Source of the DNA: Sphingobacterium tabacisoli
GTDB lineage: Bacteria > Bacteroidota > Bacteroidia > Sphingobacteriales > Sphingobacteriaceae
Reading direction: 5' to 3'
Assembly (NCBI RefSeq): GCF_017908035.1
Contig: NZ_JAEQMU010000004.1
Span: forward strand, 1 to 64,000
DNA length: 64,000 nt
Made by a program: the position numbers and the translations under genes. Shown here piece by piece: positions 54,617-64,000 of the stretch; position 1 is the stretch's first letter; each line of letters begins with the position of its first letter. The notes beneath the pieces were generated by a model. The model saw only the letters and a list, made by a program, of their open reading frames with translations. It was not told the origin of the DNA and ran no database searches.

Positions 54617-55966
54617 TTAATACTTTTTAAGGACTTCACCAAATAGCTTAAATTCATTAATAGTATAAAACGTCTCTGTTGCTGTATACGCTTCCATCAT
54701 CTGTAATCTCATGTATCTAAAGGAGGATGCGGGTTTGGCCTCGGGATTAATATTGTCATCTACGATAGAGAACTCCTGCTTATTATAGAAGTAATCCCTT
54801 TCTTCATCTGTAATAGCAGAAGGAAACACAGGCATCTTACCAACATACTCCCCTACTAATGTCCAACCATCTGGAAAACGAGACCAACGGGATGTATTAG
54901 CATCGTTGGTACCCCATATTTTAAACCGCTTTACACTCGATCGGGTATAGAGATAAGAAGCATTAGGACGAGGATATACCTGTACCCTACTGAGACGCAG
55001 GTCCTGATTCAAGTCAAATGTAGCATACAAGTCCTGCACATAAGATTTAGCTGTGCTTCCGGCCTGTTGAACAAAAAACTTATAAGCCAAATATTCATTT
55101 GCGGCGGTGATTCCATTAAACATAGTTTGTGGCTGAAAAGTTGCCGAGTGAGCTGTTCCATCATTCTGTATTCCGGTTACCGGATCGACCCCTTTTAAGG
55201 CATAATCAAGACCTGCCGTTCCGTAAGTAGGATTAAAATTGCTCACAGCCTTCACCAGTTTATAGTCAATAATTTCTTCCTTATAAGGCGTAATCAATTG
55301 AACAAGCGTATCCGTTCGGTTTCCCCATTTATCGGTCAGTACAAATCCGAATTTCTGTTCAAAATCACCATATTGCCTTAAATACACCGCTGTATTTTTC
55401 GAACTGGAGCTATACACCCTTTTAGAAGGATCCTCCATCAATTTGACAACTCCTTTCTGTATCTCCTCCTCTGTCAATACGTGGATGGCAAAAGCCTGTG
55501 CCTCATTATTTTCCCATGTCAGCTTTACCCCCCCGAATGCAGGTATAGCAAGTAAACTTTGCCGCGCTATTTCTACGGGCGATAATAGAGGTTTCTCCTT
55601 GACCACTACGACATCAGACCTATTACCACTTTCATCCATACTCACGAGCTCTACAGCCACCTCATCAGTCCCCGTAAGCCCCTCAACTAATATCACATTG
55701 CTGTAACGCGAAGCCTTAAACTCGACGGTATTGCCCAGTTTACTTTTATAGGTTGCTATAACCTGAACATTATTTGGATTTCCCTTAGGTAGCGTAAAGT
55801 AAATTTCCAATCCTCCGGATCTGGGCTCCACTTTATCTACGGTCAGTTTCCCTGGCTTTTCGGAACTTATACTTAACTTTTCTAGTCCCATATAAGAGTC
55901 CATACAAGACAGCAGCATCAAGCTACTTGTCAGCATAATAAATGCGTATGTAATATACCTTTGCAT
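54617..55966 (-). CDS. DUF4959/DUF5126/DUF5000-type lipoprotein
   Basis: This 449-residue lipoprotein has a signal ending SLMLLSC. The first part (PGKLTVDKVEPRSGGLEIYFTLP) fits DUF4959. The middle (about 120-230: SLLAIPAFGGVKLTWEN, AVYLRQYGDFEQKFGFVLTDKWGN) fits DUF5126. The C-terminal third (LSRVQVYPRPNASYLYTRSSVKRFKIWGT, FRYMRLQMMEAY) is a discoidin-like DUF5000 domain. Such SusE/F-position proteins bind carbohydrate on the outer surface. It follows the SusD gene by 28 bp in the same operon. The presence of a galactose-binding-like fold argues that this locus takes up a glycan, although no glycosidase is present. Confidence 0.8.
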   Translation of the reverse strand: MQRYITYAFIMLTSSLMLLSCMDSYMGLEKLSISSEKPGKLTVDKVEPRSGGLEIYFTLPKGNPNNVQVIATYKSKLGNTVEFKASRYSNVILVEGLTGTDEVAVELVSMDESGNRSDVVVVKEKPLLSPVEIARQSLLAIPAFGGVKLTWENNEAQAFAIHVLTEEEIQKGVVKLMEDPSKRVYSSSSKNTAVYLRQYGDFEQKFGFVLTDKWGNRTDTLVQLITPYKEEIIDYKLVKAVSNFNPTYGTAGLDYALKGVDPVTGIQNDGTAHSATFQPQTMFNGITAANEYLAYKFFVQQAGSTAKSYVQDLYATFDLNQDLRLSRVQVYPRPNASYLYTRSSVKRFKIWGTNDANTSRWSRFPDGWTLVGEYVGKMPVFPSAITDEERDYFYNKQEFSIVDDNINPEAKPASSFRYMRLQMMEAYTATETFYTINEFKLFGEVLKKY

Positions 55967-55994
55967 GATTATATTTTTTCTTCTATCAAATGAA

Positions 55995-58010
55995 TTACCA
56001 CCCTGGATTTTGCATTAAGTTCCTATTCTGAAGTAATGTATTCGTCGCTATCGGCATTAAATAATCCTTCATTGAAAATCTCGGTTGCAACAATACTTTT
56101 ATGGCATAAAAATCTTTCTTCGTTTCCCCCTCTTTGGTCCAACCCAAGACTGGGCGATTATAGAGTTCTTCAGCAGTCATCCACCGACGCACGTCATAAT
56201 AGTATTGTCCTTCAAAAGCCAGTTCGTTATTACGTTCTTGTTGTATAATTTTTCTAAGACCTGTTTGATCGTTCGGTTTGGATTTAAACTGTCCGGATGC
56301 ATATTTAGACCAACTTGCCACTACACCTTCCATGCCCGACCTAGCTCTTATCACATCTAGATAATAGTAAGCATTATTTCCTTTTGAATCGCTCATCCCC
56401 GGACCTTCAACTTCATTCAAACATTCGGCTAGTAATAAATACAGATCTGCCAAACGGATGATAGGGAACGAATAAGGCTCATAGATCAACTCTACCCTAG
56501 TATCTCTATACGTTGTTTTTAGATGTGTTAACTTTTTGGCCAGGTAACCCGTTTGGGAATAGAAGCCATAGGTCTCACCATATTTAAAGCCACTTCCCAT
56601 ATGCCGAAGAAAACTCGGATACGAAGGATCTGCCAGAGTTTTACCTCTTCCTTCCCAAATACCACCATCAAAACCTATAGACGCATAAAACCGTAAAGAG
56701 CGATTGAAGTGCAACAAGGCAGTCTCCTGTCCTGATTTAATAAAATACTTGGTGTGTGCTGCGTCAGGCACCTTTGTCGTGTACCTATTCTCATACCACC
56801 CCTTTGTATCCCATTCCTCATCCTCTTCAATCGGTACCCCATGAGAAGAGTAGAATTGTTCAACCATGTTTAAAGTTGGAGCATAGCGCTGTCCGATATC
56901 CGGAGCCCCCGAACCGGCAATATTCTCCCATTCAGAATTACTTAGCATACTCGCGAATTTCTGTAGTAACCTTGTATTCTCATTTGTTCCCCAGATAATC
57001 TCCGGGTTCCAGGGGAGCGTAACCGCTTGTCGTAAACTAAGCATAGCTTTAGTTTGTTCACTGATATTCGTAGAGTTCACATCCGGAATAGCACCTGCAC
57101 CTGCATCTGTAGATACCAGTATCACATTACCATCTTCCTCAGCCGATCGCACGGCATCATCACACGCTTGTAATGCCTGTTCCCAGCGTTGGCGGTTATT
57201 ACCTACTGGAAATAACTCAACACCTCTATTATCCTTAAATCCAGCATAATAATTATTATTACTAAATAGCGGACTAGCCAACAGAACCAATGTCTTTGCC
57301 TTAATCGATCTTGCAATCGTCTTATTAAAACGACCAGACTCTGTAGACAAATCTTGTTCACTGGTCATAGGCAGGCCCTCTATAGCCTCATCTAGCATTG
57401 CGACTATATAGTCAGCTACTTTATTTACGGGTTCACGATACAGAGCCAACTCATCACCTTTTGAAGAGATAGGAAATGCCTTATCTACAATAGGGATAGG
57501 TCCATAGAGTTGGAATAAATAAAAATTAAGGTACGCCTTAATTGTTTTCACTTCAGCAATCCACTTGGCCCTTTCCACTTCATCTATATCACGAGGCCCA
57601 CCATCTTCAATATTAATATTTTCCAGAAAAACATTACAATGTCTTATGCCTTGCCATATATTTTTACTCGCGCCGTTTCTGCCATCCCAAAAATTCATAT
57701 AAGGACTTACTGCATTATTTCCATTATACAACATTAACATGGTATTAGGCATATGTGCGGCATTTCCTCCCGGCATATTCTTTTGATCGTATATGATATC
57801 GCCGCCTCCAGTCAGTCCCAAAGTATTATCTGGATTTGTAACGCTAGGGAGACTTGCGTAACAGGTAAACAAGTATTTCTCCGCATTGTACTTATCCTTA
57901 AAAGCATCTTCTAAGACCGGCTTATCATCCGGTAAGATGTCTAAGTATTTGTTGCAAGCGACAAATGTCATCAAGATCATCCCTATCGCTATATAAAATA
58001 TTTTTTTCAT
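55995..58010 (-). CDS. SusD/RagB-family lipoprotein of the second locus
   Basis: This 671-residue SusD protein, longer than the usual 500-600, has a lipobox MTFVAC, then YLDILPDDKPVLEDAFKDKYNAEKYL. The TPR-like core shows KTIKAYLNFYLFQLYGPIPIVD, and the C-terminus shows SFPIIRLADLYLLLAECLNEVEG and ERNNELAFEGQYYYDVRRW. It is the substrate-binding lid for the SusC protein encoded 31 bp upstream. Its length and divergence from the SusD at 48480-49868 indicate a different, probably larger substrate. Confidence 0.92.
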   Translation of the reverse strand: MKKIFYIAIGMILMTFVACNKYLDILPDDKPVLEDAFKDKYNAEKYLFTCYASLPSVTNPDNTLGLTGGGDIIYDQKNMPGGNAAHMPNTMLMLYNGNNAVSPYMNFWDGRNGASKNIWQGIRHCNVFLENINIEDGGPRDIDEVERAKWIAEVKTIKAYLNFYLFQLYGPIPIVDKAFPISSKGDELALYREPVNKVADYIVAMLDEAIEGLPMTSEQDLSTESGRFNKTIARSIKAKTLVLLASPLFSNNNYYAGFKDNRGVELFPVGNNRQRWEQALQACDDAVRSAEEDGNVILVSTDAGAGAIPDVNSTNISEQTKAMLSLRQAVTLPWNPEIIWGTNENTRLLQKFASMLSNSEWENIAGSGAPDIGQRYAPTLNMVEQFYSSHGVPIEEDEEWDTKGWYENRYTTKVPDAAHTKYFIKSGQETALLHFNRSLRFYASIGFDGGIWEGRGKTLADPSYPSFLRHMGSGFKYGETYGFYSQTGYLAKKLTHLKTTYRDTRVELIYEPYSFPIIRLADLYLLLAECLNEVEGPGMSDSKGNNAYYYLDVIRARSGMEGVVASWSKYASGQFKSKPNDQTGLRKIIQQERNNELAFEGQYYYDVRRWMTAEELYNRPVLGWTKEGETKKDFYAIKVLLQPRFSMKDYLMPIATNTLLQNRNLMQNPGW

Positions 58011-58041
58011 CAGCTTAAACTGTTTCTTATCTAACTAGCTA

Positions 58042-61000
58042 TTAAAAGTTAACCTGGACCCCCAAATTGAATACCTTTTGAAGAGGATAGGCCAAACCAT
58101 TACCACGCATTTCTGGATCCCACAATTTAAAATCAGAAAGTGTAAACAAGTTTGTCCCACTTGCATATATACGTGGACTCACACCTTTGAACTCTTTAAT
58201 CTTATACCCCATTTCTACCGATTTTAATCGAATAAAGCTTGCCGACCGCATCCAATAATTGCTACGGACGAAGTTGTTACTATTACCAACAGCAGCACTA
58301 CCTACATCTGGTGATAACCTCGGCCAGCTTGCATATTCATCGCGGTTTGTTTCTGTCCAAAGGTCTTCCTTTATAAAATTCAACATGGCCCGGTTCCCCC
58401 TTCGGCCTCCTGAAGTAACATTTACAAAAGGCGCCATTGCATTAGCATCTAGAAAGAATGAATAACGGGACGACCCTTGAAAGAATGCTGATATATCAAA
58501 GTTTTTAAAACCAAATGAGCCACCTATTCCATATTGTATTTCAGGGGAGGCAGGGTAACCAATAGGAACTATATCGTATTCATTGATTATACCATCGCCA
58601 TTGATATCCCTATATTTAATATCTCCAGCTTGATACTGAGTTCCTGAACCTGCGACCATTTGCACCGGAGAATTCAGCACTTCATTTTCATCAATAAATA
58701 AGCGTTCAGCGACATAACCTTGCGATTGTCCTACTTTACGGCCAATAACGGATTTCCATGGAGCAAAACCAGTATAATCCAATTCATCATACTCCGTAAT
58801 TTTGGACGATCCATAGGTAAAATTTCCTCGCAGAATATACCACATACCGTTATACAATGACTTATTATAATTTAAAGTTAGATCTAGTCCCTTTCCTACG
58901 GCTGCCCCATAATTGGTTTTAATCTCAGAACCTAAACCGACAATTGAGGGGATATCCTTACGTACCTGAACGATATTGGTTCTGTTTTCGTGATACACCT
59001 CGGCTATCAGTGAAAGCTCATCATTCAAAAACCCTAGCTCCATCGCCAAATTGGTTTTATAAGAGACCTCCCAGGTGATCAATGGGTTGGCATAACGCAA
59101 GATACTTATAGTAGGGCGCGTAAAGGTAGCATTTGGATTATTACCGAAATAACCTGCATTAGGTCCATTAAGATTAATATTCGATGTAAAAAAGAAGCGG
59201 TCTGTATCTTCAACAATAACATCATTACCTACCAAACCATAGGTCCCACGCAACTTAAGTTTAGAGAATACTGGCTTCAATTTTTCAAAGAAAGGCTCAT
59301 CCGAAACCTGCCAGCCTAAACCTATAGACGGGAAGAATCCCCAGCGATATTTAGGATCAAAACGTTCTGATCCATTTAATCCAAAATTCAGCTCCGCAAA
59401 ATATTTATTGGAATAGCCATAGGTAAAACGTCCCGCTAAAGCTACATTTCTAGAAGGCAATGAGGAGTCCAAGTTTTTAGGGCTTCCATCCATTCTATCT
59501 TTGATAGATCCCACTAATAGGCCTCCCAAATCATGCGTACCGAATTTACGATTGTAAAGCAAGGCCCCTTCGGCATAACCTGTAGCTTCTACAAACTTAT
59601 TACCAGCAGTATAATCGATATTATCAGAACCACCTTCAATATTTAAATTGGCCAATTGATAAGGGTAAGCATTGGTCGGGTCATAAGTACCTCTAATGTA
59701 TTGATAATAGAACGGCTTATAACTACGTTGTATATTGAAGCCGGAATACCGAGTAATACTACCAATAAAGCGAGCCTTCAGTCCCTTGGTAAGCGACGTT
59801 AGGTCTTGGTGTAATTCCAGCTGTGTCAATAATGTATTATTACGTACATCCTCATAACCCCGCATCACATCTGCATATGGATTAATATAGTCTGGTCCCC
59901 CATTACCATAATCGTCTCCCGAATAGTTACCGAATAGAATCCGTTTTAGATATTGCGTGTTGTAATCTGGCTCATAGTACGCTGGAAACAACACCGGATT
60001 CGCCATTAAGGATTTACCGTATGTATTCGCGCCACCACTTCCAAATTCACCTATAGGTCCGGTATAATCATCAAAATTGGCACTCACCCGTACCTTAGCC
60101 TCCAAAGACTTGTTTAAGTTAAGATTCACATTAGAACGTACAGAGTACTTTTTCAGATTAATATTCGAATTGAACGGATTCTTATTATCAACTTTTAAAA
60201 TACCATTATCCTGTGAAAAAGATCCTGCCAGATAATAAGTCGCGGCATTCCCCCCTCCTGTCAAGTTAATATTTGTCCGGTGATTCAACGAATGATCGCG
60301 GGTCAGCATATCTTTCCAATCCACCGCCGGATATACATTTGGATTTCTATTCGGGTCTTTAGTAAAATCGATCTTACTCTGCGAATAAGTAAGTTCACCA
60401 TGACGGGTCATACTCGCGATATTCGCATATTCCATAAAACTTACCGGGTCAGCTATATCTACCTTTGTAGTAGGCGTTGACATCGATGTTTCATGTCTGA
60501 AAGAAACTTTAACGCGTCCTTTTTCCCCCTCTTTGGTCGTCACTAAAACCACACCATTGGCACCACGAGCTCCATACAATGCCGTTGCGGAAGCATCCTT
60601 CAGAATAGAAAAACTGGCTATATCATCAGGATTCAAACGAGAAAGGTCTTTTGCCGTCATCTCTACGTTATCAATCAAGATAAGCGGAGAGGTCAAACCG
60701 CTACCGAACGACGTCACACTACGTACGAAAAACTGCGCATCCTCCTCCCCTGGAGCTCCTGTTGATTGATACGCTACCAGTCCTGCCATACGTCCAGCCA
60801 AAGCCGTTGTCAAGTTGCTGGAAGGTGACCTTAAATCTTTCACATTAACTGTCGTTATGGAAGATACCACACTCTCTTTATTCTGTCGACCAAAGGCCAC
60901 CACAACCGTCTCCTCCAGCTCCTTATTATCCTTGACCAATCTGATATTGATCAGCTTGGAAGATCCAACCTTCACCCGTTGTTGGATATAGCCTACCATC

Positions 61001-61581
61001 GAAAAAATCAATGAATCTCCTTCATTGACCATCAATTCGTATACACCATCGGCAGCAGTATTGGTGCCATTTGTCGTCCCTTTGACCAATACACTCACTC
61101 CCGATATCGGGGACTCATCAATTCCATCGGTCACTTTACCTGTGATTATGTGCTGTTGCACGGTTGGCAACTCTCTAATCATAGGTTGCGTTGGGCTACT
61201 TATTGTTTTACCTGCAGTTGCCTTTAATGCCTGAGGTTTAACTACTATCGTATTACTTTCCAACTGCCAAGCTGCCGAATGCCCCTGTAACAGCTTTTCC
61301 ATAGCTTTCTCTATATGTAGACCTTGGATATTTGCTGTGACCTTAGCCTGCGCTAAATCTTTACTCTTAATGAAAAACTCATAACCAGTCTGCTGCTGGA
61401 TGCTTTTCATGGCCTGCACCAAAGACATACCGTTTGCTTTCAAAGTGATGTTCTGCGCCATCCCATCAGCCCACACTGCTGTAATATTTAGCAAAACAAG
61501 TACAACTATCAATTTCATAACTAAGAGCACAGGGTTAACAGAAGGCCTATGTAGCCCTTCAGGTTTTGTTTTAAAAATCAT
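58042..61581 (-). CDS. SusC/RagA-family TonB-linked receptor with STN domain, second locus
   Basis: This 1179-residue protein has a long N-region before the hydrophobic signal core (LLVMKLIVVLVLLNITAVWA). An STN signalling domain follows (about residues 46-115, LKANGMSLVQAMKSIQQQTGYEF). A carboxypeptidase-regulatory-like domain spans about 145-225 and the plug shows EETVVVAFGRQNKESVVSS and DIASFSILKDASATALYGARGANG. The barrel ends FNLGVQVNF. The STN domain implies signalling through the FecR protein encoded 185 bp upstream. Start at 61581 is the first in-frame ATG with family-like n-region; an internal ATG at 61518 would also give a signal peptide. Confidence 0.92.
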   Translation of the reverse strand: MIFKTKPEGLHRPSVNPVLLVMKLIVVLVLLNITAVWADGMAQNITLKANGMSLVQAMKSIQQQTGYEFFIKSKDLAQAKVTANIQGLHIEKAMEKLLQGHSAAWQLESNTIVVKPQALKATAGKTISSPTQPMIRELPTVQQHIITGKVTDGIDESPISGVSVLVKGTTNGTNTAADGVYELMVNEGDSLIFSMVGYIQQRVKVGSSKLINIRLVKDNKELEETVVVAFGRQNKESVVSSITTVNVKDLRSPSSNLTTALAGRMAGLVAYQSTGAPGEEDAQFFVRSVTSFGSGLTSPLILIDNVEMTAKDLSRLNPDDIASFSILKDASATALYGARGANGVVLVTTKEGEKGRVKVSFRHETSMSTPTTKVDIADPVSFMEYANIASMTRHGELTYSQSKIDFTKDPNRNPNVYPAVDWKDMLTRDHSLNHRTNINLTGGGNAATYYLAGSFSQDNGILKVDNKNPFNSNINLKKYSVRSNVNLNLNKSLEAKVRVSANFDDYTGPIGEFGSGGANTYGKSLMANPVLFPAYYEPDYNTQYLKRILFGNYSGDDYGNGGPDYINPYADVMRGYEDVRNNTLLTQLELHQDLTSLTKGLKARFIGSITRYSGFNIQRSYKPFYYQYIRGTYDPTNAYPYQLANLNIEGGSDNIDYTAGNKFVEATGYAEGALLYNRKFGTHDLGGLLVGSIKDRMDGSPKNLDSSLPSRNVALAGRFTYGYSNKYFAELNFGLNGSERFDPKYRWGFFPSIGLGWQVSDEPFFEKLKPVFSKLKLRGTYGLVGNDVIVEDTDRFFFTSNINLNGPNAGYFGNNPNATFTRPTISILRYANPLITWEVSYKTNLAMELGFLNDELSLIAEVYHENRTNIVQVRKDIPSIVGLGSEIKTNYGAAVGKGLDLTLNYNKSLYNGMWYILRGNFTYGSSKITEYDELDYTGFAPWKSVIGRKVGQSQGYVAERLFIDENEVLNSPVQMVAGSGTQYQAGDIKYRDINGDGIINEYDIVPIGYPASPEIQYGIGGSFGFKNFDISAFFQGSSRYSFFLDANAMAPFVNVTSGGRRGNRAMLNFIKEDLWTETNRDEYASWPRLSPDVGSAAVGNSNNFVRSNYWMRSASFIRLKSVEMGYKIKEFKGVSPRIYASGTNLFTLSDFKLWDPEMRGNGLAYPLQKVFNLGVQVNF

Positions 61582-61660
61582 ACATTTGTACGGTTTAGAT
61601 CATATTGTAATTTATTAAAATGAGAAATCTTCTCTTTGCCTAGAGATAATAATTACGATA

Positions 61661-61699
61661 GACAGCCGAAACAATTTCGGGCAGTGTTAGCGCACTGTC
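61661..61699 (-). promoter_or_regulatory. Structured leader between FecR and SusC genes
   Basis: Two hairpins lie side by side: CCGAAA-CAA-TTTCGG (61666-61680) and CAGTG with CACTG (61682-61697). The outer GACAG (61661-61665) can also pair with CTGTC (61695-61699), competing with the second hairpin. No T-run follows, so a switch-like leader or mRNA-processing site is more likely than a plain terminator. Confidence 0.4.
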
Positions 61700-61766
61700 C
61701 GTTCTTTTCCCCACTGTCTTCTTTCTTTACTTTCTTTTTTATTCCATAGTAGTTTTTTGTTAGTTT

Positions 61767-62942
61767 TTAATTGAAGATTAATAATTTATTCCTTTCTCCC
61801 CCGCGTTCCAGTCTAAATTTAATTCCACTACTTTCTAGAATATTAAGAACCTCTTTTAGACTTTTACTGCGATTGATACTTGCATATAGGTGTATAGGCT
61901 TTACGGCATTGTCGATATTAAAATCAAAATCGTACCAACGACTCAATATTTTAATCGCTTCACGGAGCTCTATTTCCTCAAAAACAAACTGATTATCCTT
62001 CCATGCGATATATGGTCCTACATCGACTCTCCTTTTACTAATTCCCTGCTTGTTACTTACACCTTGTTCTCCTGGGAACAACGGTAAGGTTTTATCTGCC
62101 ACATGCAGTGATACTATCCCTTCTACCAGAGTAGTGTGCGTATCCCCAGGGTCATCAGGATATGCCTTCAGGTTAAACTGTGTCCCCAGCACTTCAACCT
62201 GCTGAAAAGAGGTTTTCACTATAAAAGGGGCTTTCTTTCCCTTTTTAGCAACAGTAGACACCTCAAAATAAGCTTCTCCCTCCAGCTCTACCAGTCTATT
62301 ATCGCCATTAAAGCGTGAAGGGTAGGTCAATTTTGAATCTGCATTCAGCCAGACTTTCGTGCCGTCCGACAGTGTGATCTGATACTGCCCTCCTTTTGGT
62401 GTCGATATGGTCGCATGCACTATTTCTGAGTTATCCATTGTCTGAATTAGCGTACCATCCTCATATTGTAATTGATCGTTCAGTACAACACCATGCTGGT
62501 CCTGACTCAACTCAATAACACGTCCATCCGCCAGTGTAATAGACGCCCTATTACTGCCGGGAGCCAAATCCTCTATCAGCACAATATCCAACTTATCCTG
62601 CTCTAGGCTATAGTAATACAGAGTACTTAACGACAGTACAAGCACTGCTGCCACGTAAGGAATAGCCTTTCGAAACAGCATTATTTTAGACCGTTTATGG
62701 ATTTTGGCAAATGTCTTATCTAACAACCGATTCCGCCGTCCCACCTTCTCCTCCTCCATAGATAGATTCAGGTAAATCGCTGTATCTTCCAATAGCGTAT
62801 GGTCATCCTCTATAATCAACAGCAAACTGCGAATAGAAGGATTTTCTTCGGCTAATTCGCTGAATTTAATCAACTCTTCGGCCGTAATAGTTCCCTCTAT
62901 CTTCCTCTTGATCAATCTCGCGATTTCTGAAGTATCGTACAT
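61767..62942 (-). CDS. FecR-family anti-sigma factor of the second SusCD locus
   Basis: This 391-residue protein has a cytoplasmic N-terminal segment (IARLIKRKIEGTITAEELIKFSELAEENP), one transmembrane helix near residues 88-108 (KAIPYVAAVLVLSLSTLYYY), the FecR domain (LSDGTKVWLNADSKLTYP, VELEGEAYFEV, VEVLGTQFNLKAYPDD) and a C-terminal DUF4974-type region (LREAIKILSRWYDFDFNID). No sigma gene is adjacent; the same-strand ECF gene at 51881-52474 is the best candidate partner. A 185-bp structured gap separates it from SusC. Its promoter region is shared divergently with the gene at 63095. Confidence 0.9.
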   Translation of the reverse strand: MYDTSEIARLIKRKIEGTITAEELIKFSELAEENPSIRSLLLIIEDDHTLLEDTAIYLNLSMEEEKVGRRNRLLDKTFAKIHKRSKIMLFRKAIPYVAAVLVLSLSTLYYYSLEQDKLDIVLIEDLAPGSNRASITLADGRVIELSQDQHGVVLNDQLQYEDGTLIQTMDNSEIVHATISTPKGGQYQITLSDGTKVWLNADSKLTYPSRFNGDNRLVELEGEAYFEVSTVAKKGKKAPFIVKTSFQQVEVLGTQFNLKAYPDDPGDTHTTLVEGIVSLHVADKTLPLFPGEQGVSNKQGISKRRVDVGPYIAWKDNQFVFEEIELREAIKILSRWYDFDFNIDNAVKPIHLYASINRSKSLKEVLNILESSGIKFRLERGGERNKLLIFN

Positions 62943-63094
62943 ATTTCTTTCACCTTAATACTACCAATACAAATCAAAAGGAATAACCTTAGTAAAAAAG
63001 TGAAATAAATAGTTACAGTAGATTTTAAATCCATAAAAATTGACTATCTCACTAAAAATCAGTATACTTATAAAAAAAACCAATATACTTAGCT

Positions 63095-64000
63095 ATGAGT
63101 AACCAATATAAACCAATACAAGCTTGGAAGAGCTTTATATTTTACCCATTCGCAACATTTGTGATCATGGCCGTTTGCTCCTTCTGTGCTTATATCCCAC
63201 GATTACGTACATTGTCCGGAGAGCTTTACAATCAATTTTTAGCAGATCGTATACAGTGGGCACTACTTTCGTCAATGATGCTTCTTTTCTTCTTTACCTC
63301 AGTTGTATTTCTATTAATACCCTTATTTCATAGCCGTAGACCGCTAACCAAAATCACACTCTTCTTCTGGTCCTTCGTTCCTTATTTTTTGTATACCGCT
63401 ATTTTTGGATATTTATTTTACGACGACCAAAACATTGATCTAGACAAAGTAGTTCCCTACCGTTCCCCTTATTCTCTAAACAAAGAACCTTTCTCTGCTT
63501 TAGAAATCGAGTTGACAAAATTGCATCATCAGGGAGATCTAAGCTACTACCTTTACGCCATATCAATTGGTTTTTTGATATTGGCATTGTACAAAGGTCA
63601 TCGAAAGCATTTTTTGACTATGGTACTGTATATCGCCGATAGACCGAGCTCCTATCCACAAGAGACTACAGCAGCTGTTGATAACAGTGAAGACCTGCTT
63701 CATAAAGCAGAAAAACTAGCTAATACTTTTTCAAAACCACCATCCAAAGCCCCCCCTAAAGCCGAGATCGATATCGAAATGTATGCATTCATCTATGGAA
63801 AGGGATTCGACTACGTTATTATCAACCAAGGCTTTACTGTACCGATGGAATTCGATGATAAGGAGACCCCAGAAAATTTTTACGATGGTATATTCCTGCA
63901 CATCAATGACCTCCTTTATATCCGATATGACCATATTATGTTAATAGATGTAAAAAAGAAGATTATCATTATATCTCCCTTGCTTCAGAAGGTATTTGAC
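63095..64000 (+). CDS. Membrane protein with probable LytTR DNA-binding domain (C-terminus beyond right edge)
   Basis: 302 codons are present, open at the right edge. The N-terminal part has four hydrophobic segments, near residues 12-32, 52-75, 82-106 and 150-170, and then a charged linker with a KPPSKAPPKAE stretch. The last ~45 residues (GIFLHINDLLYIRYDHIMLIDV, then KKKIIIISPLLQKVF) follow the LytTR pattern of strand, IlYI-type core, strand, and a helix start. If right, it is a membrane-anchored LytTR regulator such as those often found beside surface loci in this phylum. The domain is incomplete here, so the call is tentative. It is divergent from the FecR gene with 152 bp between. Confidence 0.5.
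   Translation, partial: MSNQYKPIQAWKSFIFYPFATFVIMAVCSFCAYIPRLRTLSGELYNQFLADRIQWALLSSMMLLFFFTSVVFLLIPLFHSRRPLTKITLFFWSFVPYFLYTAIFGYLFYDDQNIDLDKVVPYRSPYSLNKEPFSALEIELTKLHHQGDLSYYLYAISIGFLILALYKGHRKHFLTMVLYIADRPSSYPQETTAAVDNSEDLLHKAEKLANTFSKPPSKAPPKAEIDIEMYAFIYGKGFDYVIINQGFTVPMEFDDKETPENFYDGIFLHINDLLYIRYDHIMLIDVKKKIIIISPLLQKVFD

Overview
The window looks like a chromosomal segment of a Gram-negative member of the Bacteroidota, most likely a Sphingobacterium/Pedobacter-type member of the Sphingobacteriaceae. The evidence is two SusC/SusD systems, ECF sigma/FecR anti-sigma pairs, TonB receptors with carboxypeptidase-regulatory N-termini, a giant DUF11-type surface protein, A-rich ribosome binding regions, and recurrent TAnnTTTG (-7) promoter elements. 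No rRNA, tRNA, transposase, phage gene or CRISPR array was seen. Assignments rest on motif recognition by eye; no database search was run.

Layout. (1) 1-7.4 kb, minus strand: a >2400-residue surface protein, C-terminus cut by the left edge. (2) 7.8-9.9 kb: two tandem AraC regulators with membrane N-termini. (3) 10.4-15.0 kb: aldehyde dehydrogenase, membrane acyltransferase, di-heme cytochrome c peroxidase, class IV aminotransferase, and a possible small RNA. (4) 15.1-19.2 kb, minus: heme operon (PepSY membrane protein, TonB receptor, HmuY-like lipoprotein) behind a Fur-box-like palindrome. (5) 19.3-22.1 kb: rhodanese, DMT-type exporter, porin-like barrel. (6) 22.1-32.2 kb: a probable polysaccharide synthesis/export system. 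It has a YaiO-like TPR/barrel protein facing a four-gene operon of a giant hybrid histidine kinase, a lone receiver, a HEAT-repeat membrane protein, and a GT2 synthase fused to an LtaS/sulfatase-type domain. (7) 32.4-37.2 kb: trypsin-like protease, ABC exporter, oxidase-subunit-I-like membrane protein, DsbD-alpha-type protein. (8) 37.2-43.3 kb, minus: ECF sigma, anti-sigma, and a XusB/XusA/XusC-like xenosiderophore uptake set. (9) 43.5-51.8 kb, plus: ECF sigma, FecR, SusC, SusD, TlpA-like thioredoxin. (10) 51.9-62.9 kb, minus: FecR, SusC, SusD, DUF4959/5126/5000-type lipoprotein, DUF4998-type lipoprotein, secreted metallo-beta-lactamase-fold protein, and a distal ECF sigma gene. (11) From 63.1 kb: a membrane protein with a probable LytTR domain, cut by the right edge.

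Functionally the window is dominated by cell-surface biology: iron/heme capture, SusCD nutrient uptake, a signal-controlled exopolysaccharide machine and a giant adhesin. The best candidate for an undescribed system is the 22-32 kb cluster. It joins phosphorelay signalling with an output that lacks a DNA-binding domain to a synthase fused to a phosphoglycerol/phosphoethanolamine-transferase-like domain. Regulatory signals worth testing are a 41-bp repeat upstream of two surface-protein genes, a TTAGG-N4-CCTAA-type dyad shared by both iron operons, and a sigma-54-like promoter followed about 60 bp later by a strong terminator.
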